From positions 25,991,670-26,055,669 of the forward strand of contig NC_049981.1 of assembly GCF_000003815.2 (NCBI RefSeq): DNA of 64,000 bases. Reading direction: 5' to 3'. Below are positions 1 through 39,100 of this stretch, piece after piece. Both the position numbers and the translations under genes were made by a program. Source of the stretch: Branchiostoma floridae. Taxonomy: Eukaryota > Chordata > Leptocardii > Amphioxiformes > Branchiostomatidae. Numbering within the stretch: the first letter of the stretch is position 1; each line of letters starts with the position of its first letter. The notes below the pieces were generated by a model. The model did no database searches, had not been told where the DNA came from, and saw only the letters and a program-made list of their open reading frames with translations.

Positions 1-2534
1 GGTCGGATTAGTTTCAGTTAAGATTACATCAAGAAACAGACTGAAACGGGTAAATTGATACGTCTTTCCTGTAGCTTTCTATGCTGGTAAGCTTACAAAG
101 TACGCTTGGCGCTGCCGTTAGATGAAAAACACAGTCCCATTTCATCTTTAAACTTCTTCATCGAACAACTTGAAAGTCACATAAAAATCATGCAACATTA
201 TACAAATATAGTCAATATGATATAGTGGAAATTGTATCAGTATGTCTTTCTATAGATACTCTAAGTCTTTATAAAAGCTTTTGCGCTCTCCTATGCGATG
301 CGCTTCCGTTCAAAAGTAAAGACTGCGCAGTGGGCGCTCAGTCAAAACTTGAAAGAGTTTTAAAACTGAACACAAACTCAACTAGCCACTTCAATAAGTA
401 CCTTTGCAGAGGGAGCTGATGATGTTTTAGGCACCGCTTGTGCTTGAAAAGTGATAAAATGATTTGGAATGATAATATTCACTATTTTTGTTTTTGCTTC
501 TGCTAATTTTGGAGTTGTGATGTCCCCCTGATACCAGTCTAATGACTTTTAGTACATGTATTACGAATCTGTAAATATGCGTCTGTAAATTAGTGTGAAC
601 AGTGCTATCCCACCTTTTATTATCGTTGAACTGATGTACTATTAAAGGGCGAGCATTCATGGCATGTACACCTAGCTTTTACCTTCCAGAGAGATGCTTC
701 AGAATAATGTTAAAGTTGTCATTCATAAACTGCAAGGAGTCTTGATGATAGCACAAGTCATCACGTTGAAAGTTTTCTTCTTTTGTTGTTTTGTGTGTTC
801 ATTTTGAGTATTCACACCACATAATTTTATATTATAGCATTTTATTGGTTTACAAAAAAGTAAGCAGCAAAGTACATGTAGCATACTTTAATTAGCAGGA
901 TTCCATAATACTGTAACATCAGACAGTATAGAGTGCATTGTCTCTTTTACAAAGATTATTCTTAATGATAACTTTATAACATTGCTTTCAAAGCATTCAT
1001 TTTTAAGTCTCTCATTTCATGATCATATCATGCATATTCATACTCAATCTAGAATACACCTATCCATTGAAACGTCATCACAAAAATACAGTCAGCACTC
1101 CTGCAATCCAACAATGGAATCAATTTAACCTTTAGATGTCAGATGCTCATTTTTTTTTTACTGGGACACACATTCTGTTTAGAGAATTTATAAGAATATA
1201 TGCACACATATACAAAGCAACGGATTATTGGTTGCTCCCAACTTGTATTTGTTGAAGGCTGAATATGTAACACAGCAAATAAGATATAAATATATCTGAT
1301 AAGTTCTTTGCACTGATCTTACAAAAATCAGTCAGGTTGCTCTCTTATATAATGTTCTTGGTTTATCATGGTCATGTGCAAAGTAAAATGTTTTCAATTT
1401 TTGGACCTTTCGGTTTCAAACCTTTCATGTTAACTTTTTGCGGTTTCATTGCTTTCCACCAGTTCAAGTACAATTTGGAGCCATTTGAGGCCCAAATCCA
1501 ATCCACACATTTGACTCAAGCAGGCAAACTGTCACACAGTATAAGAGTAGCTGATTTAAACAACAGGAACTAATTAACTCATTTGCATCAACTTTCGTCT
1601 AAGTTGTCTAACCTTTGTTTCCTATTGGACTACTAAAATTTTCCTCATCTCCTTTTCGAGTTAATTCATAGTTTAAAACAAATAAAACCTGTTCTCCATC
1701 AAGATCTCTTCAGTGTCGCTAACAAATAATAATTAAAGGTAAGTACCTGAAACATCTGACCATTTCCAAATAGCTTTAGTAATTGCTATTTGGTATATCT
1801 TATTACCGTGATGTCTAACATTCATCAATGCTTCACACAACATATCAAATTTTACCATCTAGCAAAGTAATTTTTGGTCTCATCTCACAACAACTGACTG
1901 CTCTCTAAGAATTGGTTTTAGTTCTAGGCTGTGTTCTTAACAGACGTCTTATATAGCAAATAGAATCTTACATGCATTCTAAATAAAATCTGGTTCTTTT
2001 GTTCATCAAGCTCTGTGCAGATACTGCATAAGGACACACTGAGCACAGTTCAATTTACCACACTTCTCAGACTGTTGAAATTTACAAGTGTAACAGTGAG
2101 CACTGGCCAATAATCTCTGAATCCTCAATGCTGTACACTTGCCAACAAGTAGAGGACAGTATGCTTTTCACACAATTGAACATTAGAAAGGTTAGGCGCT
2201 AGCCTACTTTACATTACTTTCAAGCACTGGCAGTGCAGGCAGAAGCTATCTAAGTATCTTTCCTACTCTATCTAAAGATAAATGACATTAAGATCTTCTG
2301 GTGATTTTGTCAGAGTAATACTTTGTCACCTACCATTAATTCAAAAATTAAAGTCAGATGATCTAAGAATCCAAGTATATTCCTATGCAGAGAATTTCAT
2401 AGGCAAAGTGTACGTTTAATTAAGTAACAAAATAAGGTACACTATTGCCATAAAGAAACACACATAACAATGACAATGCTATATCACTGGTAACTGCGTA
2501 TCCATGGCTGCTGCTCTGGTCCTTAGGTTTCCTT
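1..2534. other. Downstream flank of GBE1, no gene seen
   Basis: AT-rich sequence beyond the GBE1 stop codon. I found no convincing exon on either strand; the short open frames lack splice-site support and look like chance. The part next to 2535 must be GBE1 3' UTR. On the minus strand an ATTAAA lies at 2420-2415, about 115 bases past the stop, and an AATAAA at 846-841. Either could be the polyadenylation signal, and the sequence alone does not decide. Confidence 0.5.
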
Positions 2535-14398
<11,864 letters not shown>

Positions 14399-15266
14399 GT
14401 TGGATCATCTGGGCATCAGCTGATCTTGGACTAGTCCAACACAGAGGGGAGTTCTGACAATCGACTAAGGTAGGTTAAACCCTGCTGACTTAAAGTTTTT
14501 GTCAAACCAAGGATACAGCTTCTTAATCTACCCAATACCATTGCCGGGTAAAAATGTCTGGACCTTTTGGACTGGCGCTGACATTGGTGGTGCTTGAATC
14601 CCACTGTTACCCCCCCCCCTTTTTTTTAGATTCACCCTCCAATATCACTGTGAGATGTGTGCGGCATGCATTTTCATGATTTTGCCATTACCACACCAAT
14701 CCAATGAAATACGAGAAGACCATACATTTGCCATAACCGTTATGTTGGGCCAAAAGGTCCAGACCCGTTGGATGGCCAGTTGTTGGCGCTTGAACCAAGG
14801 ATCTTGATAAAACCACTTTGCTTGAACTGCTTGTAGACGGCAAACAATTAGATTGAATAACGTTATATGCTCATTGCTCAAGGTCATTATCAACTTATAC
14901 AGCAATATGACTTTCTTAAAAGCTATCTTTTATTTTGTCCATACAGCATACCAAGTTATTACTCTTTAATAATATAACTTTATGATAATAATAATAGAGC
15001 ATAACGTAATACATGACGTTAACGTTACATAACTGGTCATAACTTTCTTCCCTAGTCAAATTTTTTCTGGAAACTTTAAACAAGTGCACGGGCGCAACAT
15101 TCTTAGATAAAGGTCAGGGATGTTTTCTGGCAGCCCATTTTTCTGACACACATCTTGATATAGGCAAAAGAACTCAGTTTACTATCACAACATCTGCTTG
15201 GAATCCTAATTCCCGGAACGTGTCGGAACTTGTCGGAAGTGTTCGCTATTTCTCGGAAATTCGAAG

Positions 15267-15274
15267 TGACGTCA
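15267..15274. promoter_or_regulatory. Perfect CRE palindrome TGACGTCA
   Basis: Full CREB/ATF-type site about 100 bases upstream of the probable first PIWI donor site (15372). It is palindromic, so orientation is neutral. Function is inferred from the motif and from its place in a promoter-like stretch. Confidence 0.5.
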
Positions 15275-15299
15275 TCACGCGAGTTCTGAAGTTTGTGGA

Positions 15300-15372
15300 G
15301 AGAGTTGTTTACTCTTCAAGTCTTTCATCCGCGCGAACGTCAGTGGGTTCTGGTGATGCTGTTTTGAGTAAG
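15300..15372 (+). other. Probable 5'-UTR exon of the PIWI gene with a 3-codon uORF
   Basis: The donor AAG|GTAAGT after 15372 is near-consensus. The 5' boundary is not visible and the start given is approximate. It would splice to the exon holding the PIWI start codon (acceptor CCTTTAG before 17678), with a 2.3-kb intron. The exon contains ATG CTG TTT TGA at 15356-15367, a minimal upstream open reading frame. Confidence 0.4.
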
Positions 15373-16832
15373 GTAAGTAAAGAGATTTATATATAGCGGG
15401 GTTACATAGAAGTAGATTTTAAGTATGTGGACGTACATATAATTTTTAACGGGAAGAAGAGTTGTTTTTTTGCTGTCCTCATCGTACTGGCCTTCGGATT
15501 TCTTAACAAAAATGGCGGAAACACATGTTGAGTTTTCCTCAGGAATTCCAAATTATCTAGCTGATGTTGGCGACTTGTTGTGCAGATGTGTCAACAGTTT
15601 CTACGCAATAAGATTAAAGAAATGTCTAATTTGTAGGTCCAACCCTTTCCATGAGGTTTTGAGACAAATTTGACGGTTGGATGAAGTTCGATATGAAACC
15701 CGACATGTGACACCATGTGTGCTCTGGCGAAGAGCTGCTTGGAAAAATTATGGAAGAAGAAAGCACGTCTGTCCATGCGGCAATTTGCTTTGAGTTTAAG
15801 AAACAGTCCGCTATAAACCCCGTATTTCTTTTTCATCCAATAATGTGATATGTATCATAGCTAGACAAGTATAAAATATGTAAATATTTGGTTGACTCAT
15901 GTGAACTTTGCATTAGAACGAGCTCCTTTTGTGTGTAATATATTTTTCCGCCCCAAAAATGCTGTTGGGTGATTTTCCCAGGCTATGTAGCTAGATTTTT
16001 TGTGACCATAACCTCTAAGCCTTTTATAAAGCTGTGGATTCTTGTGGTCACAGAACATTTTGGAATAAAAATCATGATGCCTGATCGATGGACAGATGTT
16101 TTGCATTTCCTGACTACAGGGGGTTCCCTTTTGTTCTGAAAGGTTACAAAAATAATTTGCCATTCATGATCCAAACTCTCACCCACATGCAAATTGCTGA
16201 CAGACCCATTGTTGTTGTTTTCTGCATTTATTGTGTATGAGGCATTATTGTTCATTTTCGTTGTTAATCCATTGATATAAGCTTATCAAAATCCATTTTC
16301 ACTAGTCTCCAAGCACAGCCACGCTCCCCACGAACGCTGCCTTGAATATGATCCCATACCTGCATCTGCCTGACCTTTGTCTTCAGGTTCAAAGAGCCCT
16401 GAGTTGTTGTTGTTAATGCCATGTTCATGGTTTTAGAGAAGTCTCATTGAGTTATTCTGCAATGAATGAGCCACGAAGTTCTTCTGGATCAGATTATCCC
16501 ACAAAACAGACATCAGAATCAGAGTTTCATCACTTGTCTAGTCTAGTGACTAACTTCTGAATTCTGACTTTACAATCGAAAGTTGCGACTGGATGCCACT
16601 TGAAATGTATTTTGATTGTTCATGTTAACAAAACTAAATTGACTTCAATTTTATTTGAATAAAATCAATAAGATAAACCAGTTTTTTTTATTTTTTATAA
16701 TGATCGTTGAGATTGATTTGCAGGAACTTGGAAGCCAAGAATTTTGAAGAAAAGTCTGTCAGGATTTCCTCCCTTTACCTCTTTGTGGGTCATTGGGGCA
16801 CCATGAATAGGCAACACAACATCCTCCTCCAC

Positions 16833-17288
16833 TAGGGGTGGGTACCGGTACAGAAGATTCAGGTCCAGGTCCGGTTCAGGTCCAGAGGATCAGGTTCAGG
16901 TCCGGACCTGAACCTGGACCTGATTCAGTATTTGAATAGAATATACTCAAATAATGGTCCATTTGGCAACAAAGAAATCTGTTTTGTAGAATATTGGACT
17001 CCCACTGGCTTTATAAAGTCATACAAGGCTAACTGGCTCTGTACGATTGGTCGTAAAACCTGGTAGACGTGACTATACTATAGACTCTACTCTTCTTCGC
17101 TCTTGTAGTTTTCTTCTGCCGATAAGCCCCAAAATGTGTAAATGCCTGATTATATAGTCTGTTTATTTTCCAATAGGTCCAACATACGGTCGACAGGATT
17201 TTTTCAGTTCTGGTTTTTCTGGAGTCAGGACCAGTCCAATAAGAAAAAACGGTTTTGTACCGGTACACTGTACTGGTACCCAGCCCTA
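16833..17288. mobile_element. hAT-type MITE, complete copy
   Basis: In the PIWI 5'-UTR intron. Termini TAGGGGTGGGTACCGGTACA and, inverted, TAGGGCTGGGTACCAGTACA; flanked by the 8-bp direct repeat TCCTCCAC (16825-16832 and 17289-17296). TAGGG ends with 8-bp duplications are hAT hallmarks. At 456 bp with no open frame it is non-autonomous. The left end carries internal repeats of AGGTCCAGGTCCGG. Relatives lie at 20160-20568, 22182-22251, 32312-32712 and about 59060-59381. Confidence 0.88.
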
Positions 17289-17707
17289 TCCTCCACCCAT
17301 TGCTGTGCTCTGCCACCTTCATACTCGTAGCTTCAGCTGGGCTGTCTGGTCCACTTTTTTTATGTTGACTTCCCACCTTTTCTTCGGTCTTGCCCCTTCC
17401 AACTTCCTGCCAGTGTCCACTGTACTTGTTGTAGTACAATTTTTGCAAGCCATGTCATAATATTGATATTTTTTTTATATTAATACAACTTACTGAGAAA
17501 TAAGTTGCACTAAATACTGTCTGGAAAAAAGAGAGGGTGGACTTAGTCCAGGCAACCTGTCCGAGATGATGATGATTGATAGATAAATAAATTGTTAATT
17601 CAACTTTATTTATGGCCAAGTTGTTATTCACCCAAAGTACATGACATTTGCAAAGTACAATTTGTTGCTTCCTTTAGATTTGCATCAAGAACTAGTAGTT
17701 TGTAGCG

Positions 17708-30913
<13,206 letters not shown>

Positions 30914-31180
30914 GGCCGCCACAGGCATTACGGAACGCTCGGAGTTCAAGAAGGATGCTTACTGCGTCTACCTCTCGCAGACGACTAGAAGGACAGCTGC
31001 TGTGTCTAACACATTGACAAGATGCATGCTTACTACTTCTACAGAGTTTACACCTGTATTTGAGTGACTTGTATCTCTGATTGATTTATGTTTGAATCTG
31101 CACTGATCCGTGAGTATTCATCATTTTCACAGACACTCAGGGACAGAAATCACTGATTACCAAAAGGCCGCTGTTGTCAT

Positions 31181-31186
31181 ATTAAA
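31181..31186 (+). terminator. Candidate polyadenylation signal of the PIWI gene
   Basis: ATTAAA about 270 bases after the PIWI stop codon, the first common signal variant on the coding strand. The cleavage site is not visible. Confidence 0.4.
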
Positions 31187-32311
31187 GTTTCGTAAGTTTT
31201 TAATTCTTTTTAAAATTCTTGAACGATTGTCATCTATTTGCATTCCTTGTGCTTAAATGAATCTATCGGACTACTTTGAATACTTTCATGCAATATTCCA
31301 TTATGGACATGGCGAGAGCAAGGAGCATCAGGTAGCCATATATGCAGTCAGTGCTCACAACTTGTAGTTTATTGTTTGTTGGATATGCGTAAATGTCAAA
31401 AGAAGAATGATGCAAGATATCAAACATACAATACCATTCCATACCAAGTGACTAGTGTTCCTGAGAATCAAGATGACAGCTTATTACCAACATTTTTTAT
31501 AGTGTAAACAATACAATGTAAAGTATTTAAGGATTTCGTTGTTGATAGCCAGTTGGCTTTTTCTTTGTTATTGTTCTTTCGGGTTATGTGGATGTTAAAA
31601 ACACAAAATCATGACAACAGGAACCATGACAAATTAGCAGTAACCTTGATATATCAAGGTACATTTGTAGCTATTCCATCATATGAACACAACTTGCCTT
31701 GGAGACAACCTAAATGTAGTTTTGATATTATAGAATGCAAGGATTTGACTACAAAGAGAGTAGCCAAAAAAGTTCTCAATTGTTATGATACTGGGACATT
31801 GATTGCTTGCTCAGGAGATAGTTTTGTTGTTAACGTTATTTTATCTTTGTTGTGAAGCTTGTTTTTTACTTCTGAACTCTTTGATTTTTAAACGTTTTCA
31901 ATATTTTACTATAGTGAAAGTAAGGACTACATCAGGGTTATTGGATAAGAGTATAAGGTTTATCTATTACCAGCTGGTTGTACTGGAAGTTTATATACTG
32001 CTTTTGAACCTTTGTTATGTTGTACCGTGATGGCAGTATGGCTTGTGTTACAGGTCCTGTGTTTGAGGAGAGCCACATCCTAAGCATGTTTAAAAACCCA
32101 GCATACTTATCAAAAAGAATAGGGATCCTTCCCGATGTCAGTGGATCAAAACTATTTAGGTCTAAATGGGGTAGGGAATTTTCCAAGCAGCCATTGTAAC
32201 CCCTACTTCTCCCATTAGGTCAGTTAGTCATCACTGTCATTAGGTCAAGCTTGTCTTAATCATAATGTTTCTGACAAGGAGAACCTTGAAGTGGCCTTGT
32301 TATGTAGTGAA

Positions 32312-32712
32312 TAGGGGTGGGTACCGGTACAGAAAATTCAGGTCCAGAGAATCAGGTCCGGACCTGAACCTGATTCATTATATGAAAACTTGTGAATAGA
32401 TGATACTCAAAACAATGGTCCATTTTGCTACAAAGAAATCTGTTTGTGTAGTATTCCACTCCTACTGGCATTTTAAAAATCCTACAAGGCTAACTACCTC
32501 TCTACGATTGGCTGTAAAAGTTGGTAAAATGACTCTGCTTCGCTCTTGTTATTTGCCTAGACCGGTAACCCTGAAAATGTGTGAGTGCCTGACCATATAA
32601 TCAGTTTATTTTCCAATCGGTCCAACGTCCGGTCCACCAAATTTTTTCATGTCTGTTTTTTATGGACTGGTCCAATGAGAAAAAACGGTTTTGTACCGGT
32701 TACCCAGCCCTA
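32312..32712. mobile_element. hAT-type MITE, near-complete copy
   Basis: Starts TAGGGGTGGGTACCGGTACA and ends GGTTACCCAGCCCTA. Flanks GTAGTGAA (32304-32311) and GTAGTGAC (32713-32720) are an 8-bp duplication with one mismatch, supporting the hAT assignment made from the 16833-17288 copy. Shorter than that copy (401 against 456 bp). Confidence 0.85.
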
Positions 32713-35700
32713 GTAGTGACCACTTAGTATTTCAGCGCTTAGATGTGGTCTTTTGCTATTGCACCGAGCATTCTTGACTTGGATATGAAAAGGCTTATTG
32801 TTAAAAGTTATAAACAGATTCTGATGATTTTTGGTTTGCATGTAGTTCTTGGCCAGGGAAGAATTGGGCGAGTTTGCAAATGAAACAATAGTGGCAACAC
32901 AATGAAAATGCTGGGGCCTGTATGCTAGTCTGTGCTATGCTGTTGGAAACATAGTAAGATTTAGTCAAGTGAATAAAGTATGTATCTGTATCTATATAGC
33001 CATTATAACCTCCCTTAGTCATAACACGCCAACTTTGCAAAGAGTTTGTTCCCTGTAGAAAATCATTTGCCTGCACAGGGTGCATATTACCCTTGCTGTG
33101 CCTTCTCTGGCCACCCTATTTTTGCAGAAGGCTAGCTGGCGTCGTTATAAACAGCAGTTGCATGTACATGTAGTATGATTTTTTAAGGCCACAATAATTT
33201 GATTTTATGGATGACATCCTATGGAGACCCTCAAAAACCAATGGTTAACTGCCTTGAGGTGCAAAACACACCAGTAAGCACAAGTAATACCTGACTGAAA
33301 GGTCTGATCCACTCGCATCAGGAGAGGCCCATTTTCTTAATCATGTTGATAAGTGTGCTGGTGTCCTTAACTTGAAGAGCCTCTTCATTCTACTTTCATT
33401 CTTACAATCATATTTTCATAAACAGCCTTTGCCATTATGGTTGCCATTAAGGCAAATAAAGAATCATTTGTACCCCACAATGTTTCAAGTGTCCCATGTC
33501 AATGTAATTCTTAATAAAGAAACACAACTAGGATCATCTTAACTTGGGGTTTATTAAGATCATGATATAACATGAACAAAGAGATTATCCACCACTTCTG
33601 CCTCTACCTGGATAAAATATTGCAGCATTTGTATTTTTTGTAGGAGTGGCCAACACAAATCAATGGTGTGCAGGCAATATGCTGAGGCTATGTTTTTGTA
33701 CGGAGTGACAGAAGATACCCAGGTAGTACTGAAACCTGTATGAAATACACAGAAATCCTGTGATCTCTGTTTAAATATTTCTGATGAGTCATCGGGTATA
33801 TCCATTTTTCATCAAACAAGATTCTTGCGATGAACAAAAGTACCCAAAACATTTTCCTTGTCATTGACTAGTCCTTTGAGTAAGGCACTCCTATGTATAT
33901 GTGTTAGGACTATGCACTGGACTAAAATGGAATGTTATGTGTAACAAGGTTTGGTACAGTGAAATTCATGACTTTCAACTGTAGGACTTTTCATGAACAA
34001 GATATTGTTCACCAAAACCAACTAAAATGGTTTTGAATATGATTTTACATGATCAAATGCATTTAACCAATAGTTCAACTTTTTATGACATGTTTCCAGA
34101 GTTCCAGACGATGTACAGTTCTGTCTGCAGTAATCAACATAGCTGAAATTTTCCCCTTTGTTCAATTCATATGTTCCATCTAAATTTACATCTGCTGGAA
34201 ACAAAGATATCAATATTTTTGGGACCCTACTAACTGGCCAATTTTTAGTATTTTTCAACAACCAAAGCAGTGTATTAGAGATTAACTTAGTAACAAGACT
34301 GTGCAGTGAAACACATACATTGTACCTACATTATATTTCTAAAACGTCGCAATGAATGACTGTTGTTAAAACACTCAATCATTTTGGATGAAGAGCAACA
34401 ATATAGTTAATATATATCAGTGTTCAGGGACAATAAAAAAGTAAGCTTAGTTAACTTACAGGACATATATACAGAAGGATAAGACAGATGTGAAATCAGC
34501 ACAGCACTTATATGATATACTGTAGCACATTTGGCAGTGAACAATCTTGAACATGTAGGCAGCAGCAGCACTGCAACTGGTGGTGTGCTTGTAGCCGAAA
34601 CTCTTCCGACCTAAAAATAGATTCTTTGCCTTGCTATATACAGTAAGAGGCCATCAGAAATTGTTGGGAAAGAGGAAAAACAGTAACATAAGAGAATACA
34701 TTTGTACATTGTAACATCACATTCAAAATTCTTTTTTTAAGTAAGTTTTTTTAACAGATTTTGAAGTCTACACATCCATCACCAAAACAAGACCTTATGG
34801 TATCATGAATAACAATAACCGGAGACCAAAAAACGTGAAGCGCCTTTGTAGTTTGTTTTTAGCATAAACTGCTGCTTTTACACTCTGACTTTCGACACTA
34901 CCAAACTAATGTAACACTGACGTATTACAGGGAAATTCAACTGTATGCCTAGTTACCAGCAACTAGGGTATCCAATTTAGTAATAATCTCTTGTCTAAGT
35001 CTACAACATCTCTGCAGTGGACCACATGGAAGAATTCTGTGTCCATTTTTACTATTGCATGCAACAGTAAACAAAACGTTAGCTCCTCATCTGATAATTA
35101 CAAACTACACTCGTCACCAGGAAAAGTGCAAATTAAAATCATGCCTCACTACTGGATCAAACTTTTTTCTGTGATGGGTGGATATATTCTGGAATCCTCT
35201 TTCATTAGGAATTGGCTGCTGTAACAGTTGCTGCGTGTGTTAGAATCATTGCGATGAAAGGCCGAATTCTTTCAATCAATGAAGGAATTAAGTCCTTCAT
35301 TGCATGTTTTGCAAGACAGTTTGCGTAGCAAGTACTTGATGTATCTTCACAATATGTCCTTTAGGACTGACATCTACCATTTCTTTGAAACACAATCTTG
35401 TATTCATGGCTAAACCTTCTACTGTACTGCTACGTCATGTACTATAGAATTTGGTAAACCTGCCCTTTCAAAAATGCTTCTTGTTTCTGTCTACCTACGG
35501 AATCTATTACCAATTCCTGAGATTAAAGTTTACTTTGATATCCCAGGGCTTCACTACCTAAGGCATACCTCCACACTCTCATGGGGGTTAATATTACCAA
35601 CTATCTGTATGGCCACTGTTGTATCCTCTCTTCCCTGTCTTCTGAAAATATATTCCATTATACATCTCTAGGTAGCCTTATTATTAATATCGTTACAAGT

Positions 35701-36129
35701 TTAATGTACAACTAACCATATTTCTGGTTAATAACATCTATATTACCTATCTAGAAGCCAATATGTATACACCATGTTCCTCACAAGGTACCTTTTTCGG
35801 CTCTCAAAACAATAAACATAACATTTTCACAACAAACCATAACCATCCCTGAGCCTTTAAATTGGCAGATATGGTTTCTTTTTTACAGGAAATCACAAAC
35901 TTGTGCAACCTAAGGTTTCCAATAAAGAATGCTGTTGATGTGGTATTCTGTATTGCAACTGTCCAGTTAATGGATCCAAAAAATTGTCCCCACAAAATGT
36001 TACTTTGATTCAAAGTCACACCAGTTACTTTGTATGCGGCTAAACCTCCTTCCAATGCCGATACCTTACGTTTGTAAGAACTCAAGAATATACAGACTGG
36101 CTCCAAATTCCTCCCTCCCCTCACCTATC

Positions 36130-39100
36130 TTATCGTTTTTTCTCTGGATACTTCTCCCTGTCCCTTTGTGTCAGCTTCTCTATAAGTTCATGGAGAGGAG
36201 CTAGTTCTCTCCTCTCTATCAGGTTGAATTCTTGCACAAAGAAGACAAAGTGTTTGAAGGAGGTGTTGAGGTGTGCCTCCTCCCCGAGCTGTACCACCTC
36301 CTGAAAGTGCTGGTGGTAGATGTGCGCGTAGACGCGGAAAAGTCGCTTCAGGATGGTCTTGGCTATGGAGGCAAAATTCTTTGGGAAAGGCACACCTGTA
36401 AAAGACAGAAAAAAACAATAATAGAGTTTGAAATGACCTAGGACAGCCTGCATGATTTTGAAAGCTATATATAGCCAAATGAACCAGCCAATGTAAACCC
36501 CAGGGATGTAGACATTCAACAAAAACCTCAGATGTCAAATACATGTGTAATATGTAATCCATTATTAGAATCCTTTGGGAAAAACAGCCAAATAGATGAA
36601 TGATTTGACAGTGGAGTAAGTCATCCATAGAGGAGTCACAAATCACTATTACAGCAATATGCTGATTGTCTGCATAAAGGTAGTCACAGATGCATTAACT
36701 ATACTATACTATCAAAGCATTATGTTCAAGAACACAGCTCATAACAGAACACTTTCATACATTTATCTAGAGAAAAACAAAGTCCTTCATACCAATTTTG
36801 GACGGAAACAATGTTTCATCATCTAGCTGATCCTGTACCCAAGTCATGAGGTAGTCAATGTACTTGGGTGCTGAGCACTTTATTGGCTTCTTGATGGTCG
36901 TACCATCAGCCCAGTGGTACTCATACCTAGGGAGGAAAATGCTCATGTTTAATTCTTACTTCTGCATCGCAGTGAGTGAGTGAGAGATTGTTGGACAAAC
37001 CTAAGAAATAACTGAACTAAATATTTTTTTGAAAATGCCATATAGGTCATATCACTCTGCAAGCCTCAGTTCAACAGCTACTCCACTCAGACAGTAATGT
37101 ATGGTATGTTGGAGTAATGTTTTCACAACACTGAATGTCAAAACTTAAGATAATTACCACATGTTGTTGCTTTGCTTAGAGGCACACAGGAAGGGAACTA
37201 TGTTGTGTTTTGAGCTATTTCTGGCTGGATGACCAGTTATTATCGAGCAATGCTGATTTTTATATGAAAAAAATTTACACATTTTACGATCACACAAATG
37301 GAAGACAAGTTTACTTTCTGCAATTAGAGAGAGAGAATTAGGACATGGCTGCTGAGTAATTTTCACTCAACAAGTCATTACACCACAACACAAATGAGGA
37401 CTAAAACAAATGAAGGTAATCACAGACACAGTGAAAATGCTTGAGCTCAGAAATCGTCTTCCTTTTCAACACTTAATTTGACATCATTGTGATTGGATCT
37501 GACGATTACCTGGTAATTAACCTCAAGTGCTGCATGGCTCTTACTAAAAGCTCATCCAATCATCACTACATGTTCACTTTGCACTGGTACAATCTGAGTG
37601 CACAAAACCACCCACACTGATAGACCCATAATCTCAGCTTGCAAATACTGTACCATGAATAAAGGCTAACTTGAAATATTGTGAACAGAAACACATGGTG
37701 CCAGTTCCAATACCTGGCACACTTAATCTCTGACACTCACACTTTGTTGATATATTGTAATAGCCTGTCGATAATGCATTAAAAACCCTTGCCGGAAGGA
37801 AACATTAGTCTAGCTTTAATTTCACAGATGGAGGCTTGACGCATGCACCATCTGCTAGATGAAATTGCAGTGTGGGGTTTCCTGCTGTACAAAAATATCT
37901 GTCTTTCTTTTGAATATCCTCCTAAAATGTTTTCTTTACAACATAAAGGCTTCAAAATCACAGCAGATGTATGGTTTCTAAACATAAGAAGTTTAGGGCT
38001 ACATTTTGCATTTCCCACTCTAATATGCCATTTTTTACCCCAGCTGAGTTAATTGGGAGTAGGACTCCATGGCTCTCCAAGCAGATGTTTGGATGGAAGA
38101 CAGTAACATTTTATAACTGCTGTGCTTCTCTCGCAGCAACCCTCAAGTTAAGGGTTGGACAGCTGTCAGAGATGCCCAGCAGTCTGAAAACATTACAGGC
38201 TTCTACCCCAACATCTGCTTGGAGATCAGAGGGGGACATCTACTTGTTATTGGAATTGTCTACCATTTTCTCACATCCCACCACTGACAGAGGAAGGAGT
38301 CAACACCCTTGACGGAAACAGTAACTTGCACAGGAAGCAGGAGTTCCTCTGCCAACGGTACTTACTTGGGCCCAGCTGACATGACCGGACATCTCTCCTC
38401 CGTGCAGTACTCTGTGATGGTGCCATACAGCATGTTGATCTGGTTGAAAAAATCAACCGCTGTGTGGGGAAAAAACAAGTACTGAGACTTGCTGTCCTGA
38501 CAAAAGTTTCATCTCACTTTTAACCACATCAACTCAAAATTGAGGTGTCAAAAAATATTATTGTAGAGTGGAACTTGTTTTCAAATGCAGTAGATGCATC
38601 TTCAACACATAACTTTAAACAATGAATGAAGTTCATGTGTTATACTTATAGGTCATACAGTAATACAAGTTAGAACCAACTGCTACCAAACCATATGCCT
38701 GCAAAGCTGGTATGCTATACATGTATACAGACACAAATACACATTACCTGTACTCCTTTGGTGAATTGGTATAAGCTACCGTATGTGTGCATAGGCTATG
38801 GCAGAAATCCATTGCATACATGCACTACATCAAGCCTGCATACCCCCTAGTCCATACCATATGAAGACAGACAACACATACTATTGACAGCGACCCATTC
38901 GTTGAGGTCCTCTCCTTCAGGTAGAACGACAGCCAGTCTGAGGTTCCCGCTGCCGAGCGTTGCTTCGGCGTGTTTCATGAGGTCATACTGATGTGTTCCT
39001 TCTGGGATGTGCTTCTTCGGCTTGAAGGTCTTACTGGACCGACTTCCGCTGAAAGGAGATACAATGTCCTAGAAGTTAGAACGAGAACTCATTTGTGTTG

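Larger units (their letters stand above)
14399..15372. promoter_or_regulatory. Divergent promoter interval of GBE1 and the PIWI gene
   Basis: GBE1 starts at 14398 on the minus strand. A probable first (non-coding) exon of the plus-strand PIWI gene ends at 15372 with the strong donor AAG|GTAAGT. The two promoters therefore share less than about 1 kb. The right part (15200-15372) is locally CpG-richer than its surroundings and holds a perfect CRE. No TATA box is obvious near either start. The assignment of the 15372 exon to PIWI is inferred from strand and position. Confidence 0.5.
30914..36129. other. Convergent intergenic region, PIWI to MOB1
   Basis: Holds both 3' UTRs: PIWI on the left, and on the right MOB1, which may be long (a minus-strand AATAAA lies near 33555-33550). 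Apart from the hAT-type MITE at 32312-32712 I found no gene. The open frame at 31553-31855 has no homology I recognise and sits in AT-rich UTR-like sequence. Confidence 0.5.

Noticed and set aside
15512-15673. Short frame starting AAAATGGCGG in the PIWI leader intron
   Set aside because: Good start context and near the promoter, but only 53 codons, no known motif, and it lies inside the proposed first intron. Could be an alternative first exon; not enough support.
16440-16560. Possible extra exon in the PIWI leader intron
   Set aside because: Short open stretches without acceptor and donor pairs; nothing resembling PIWI sequence.
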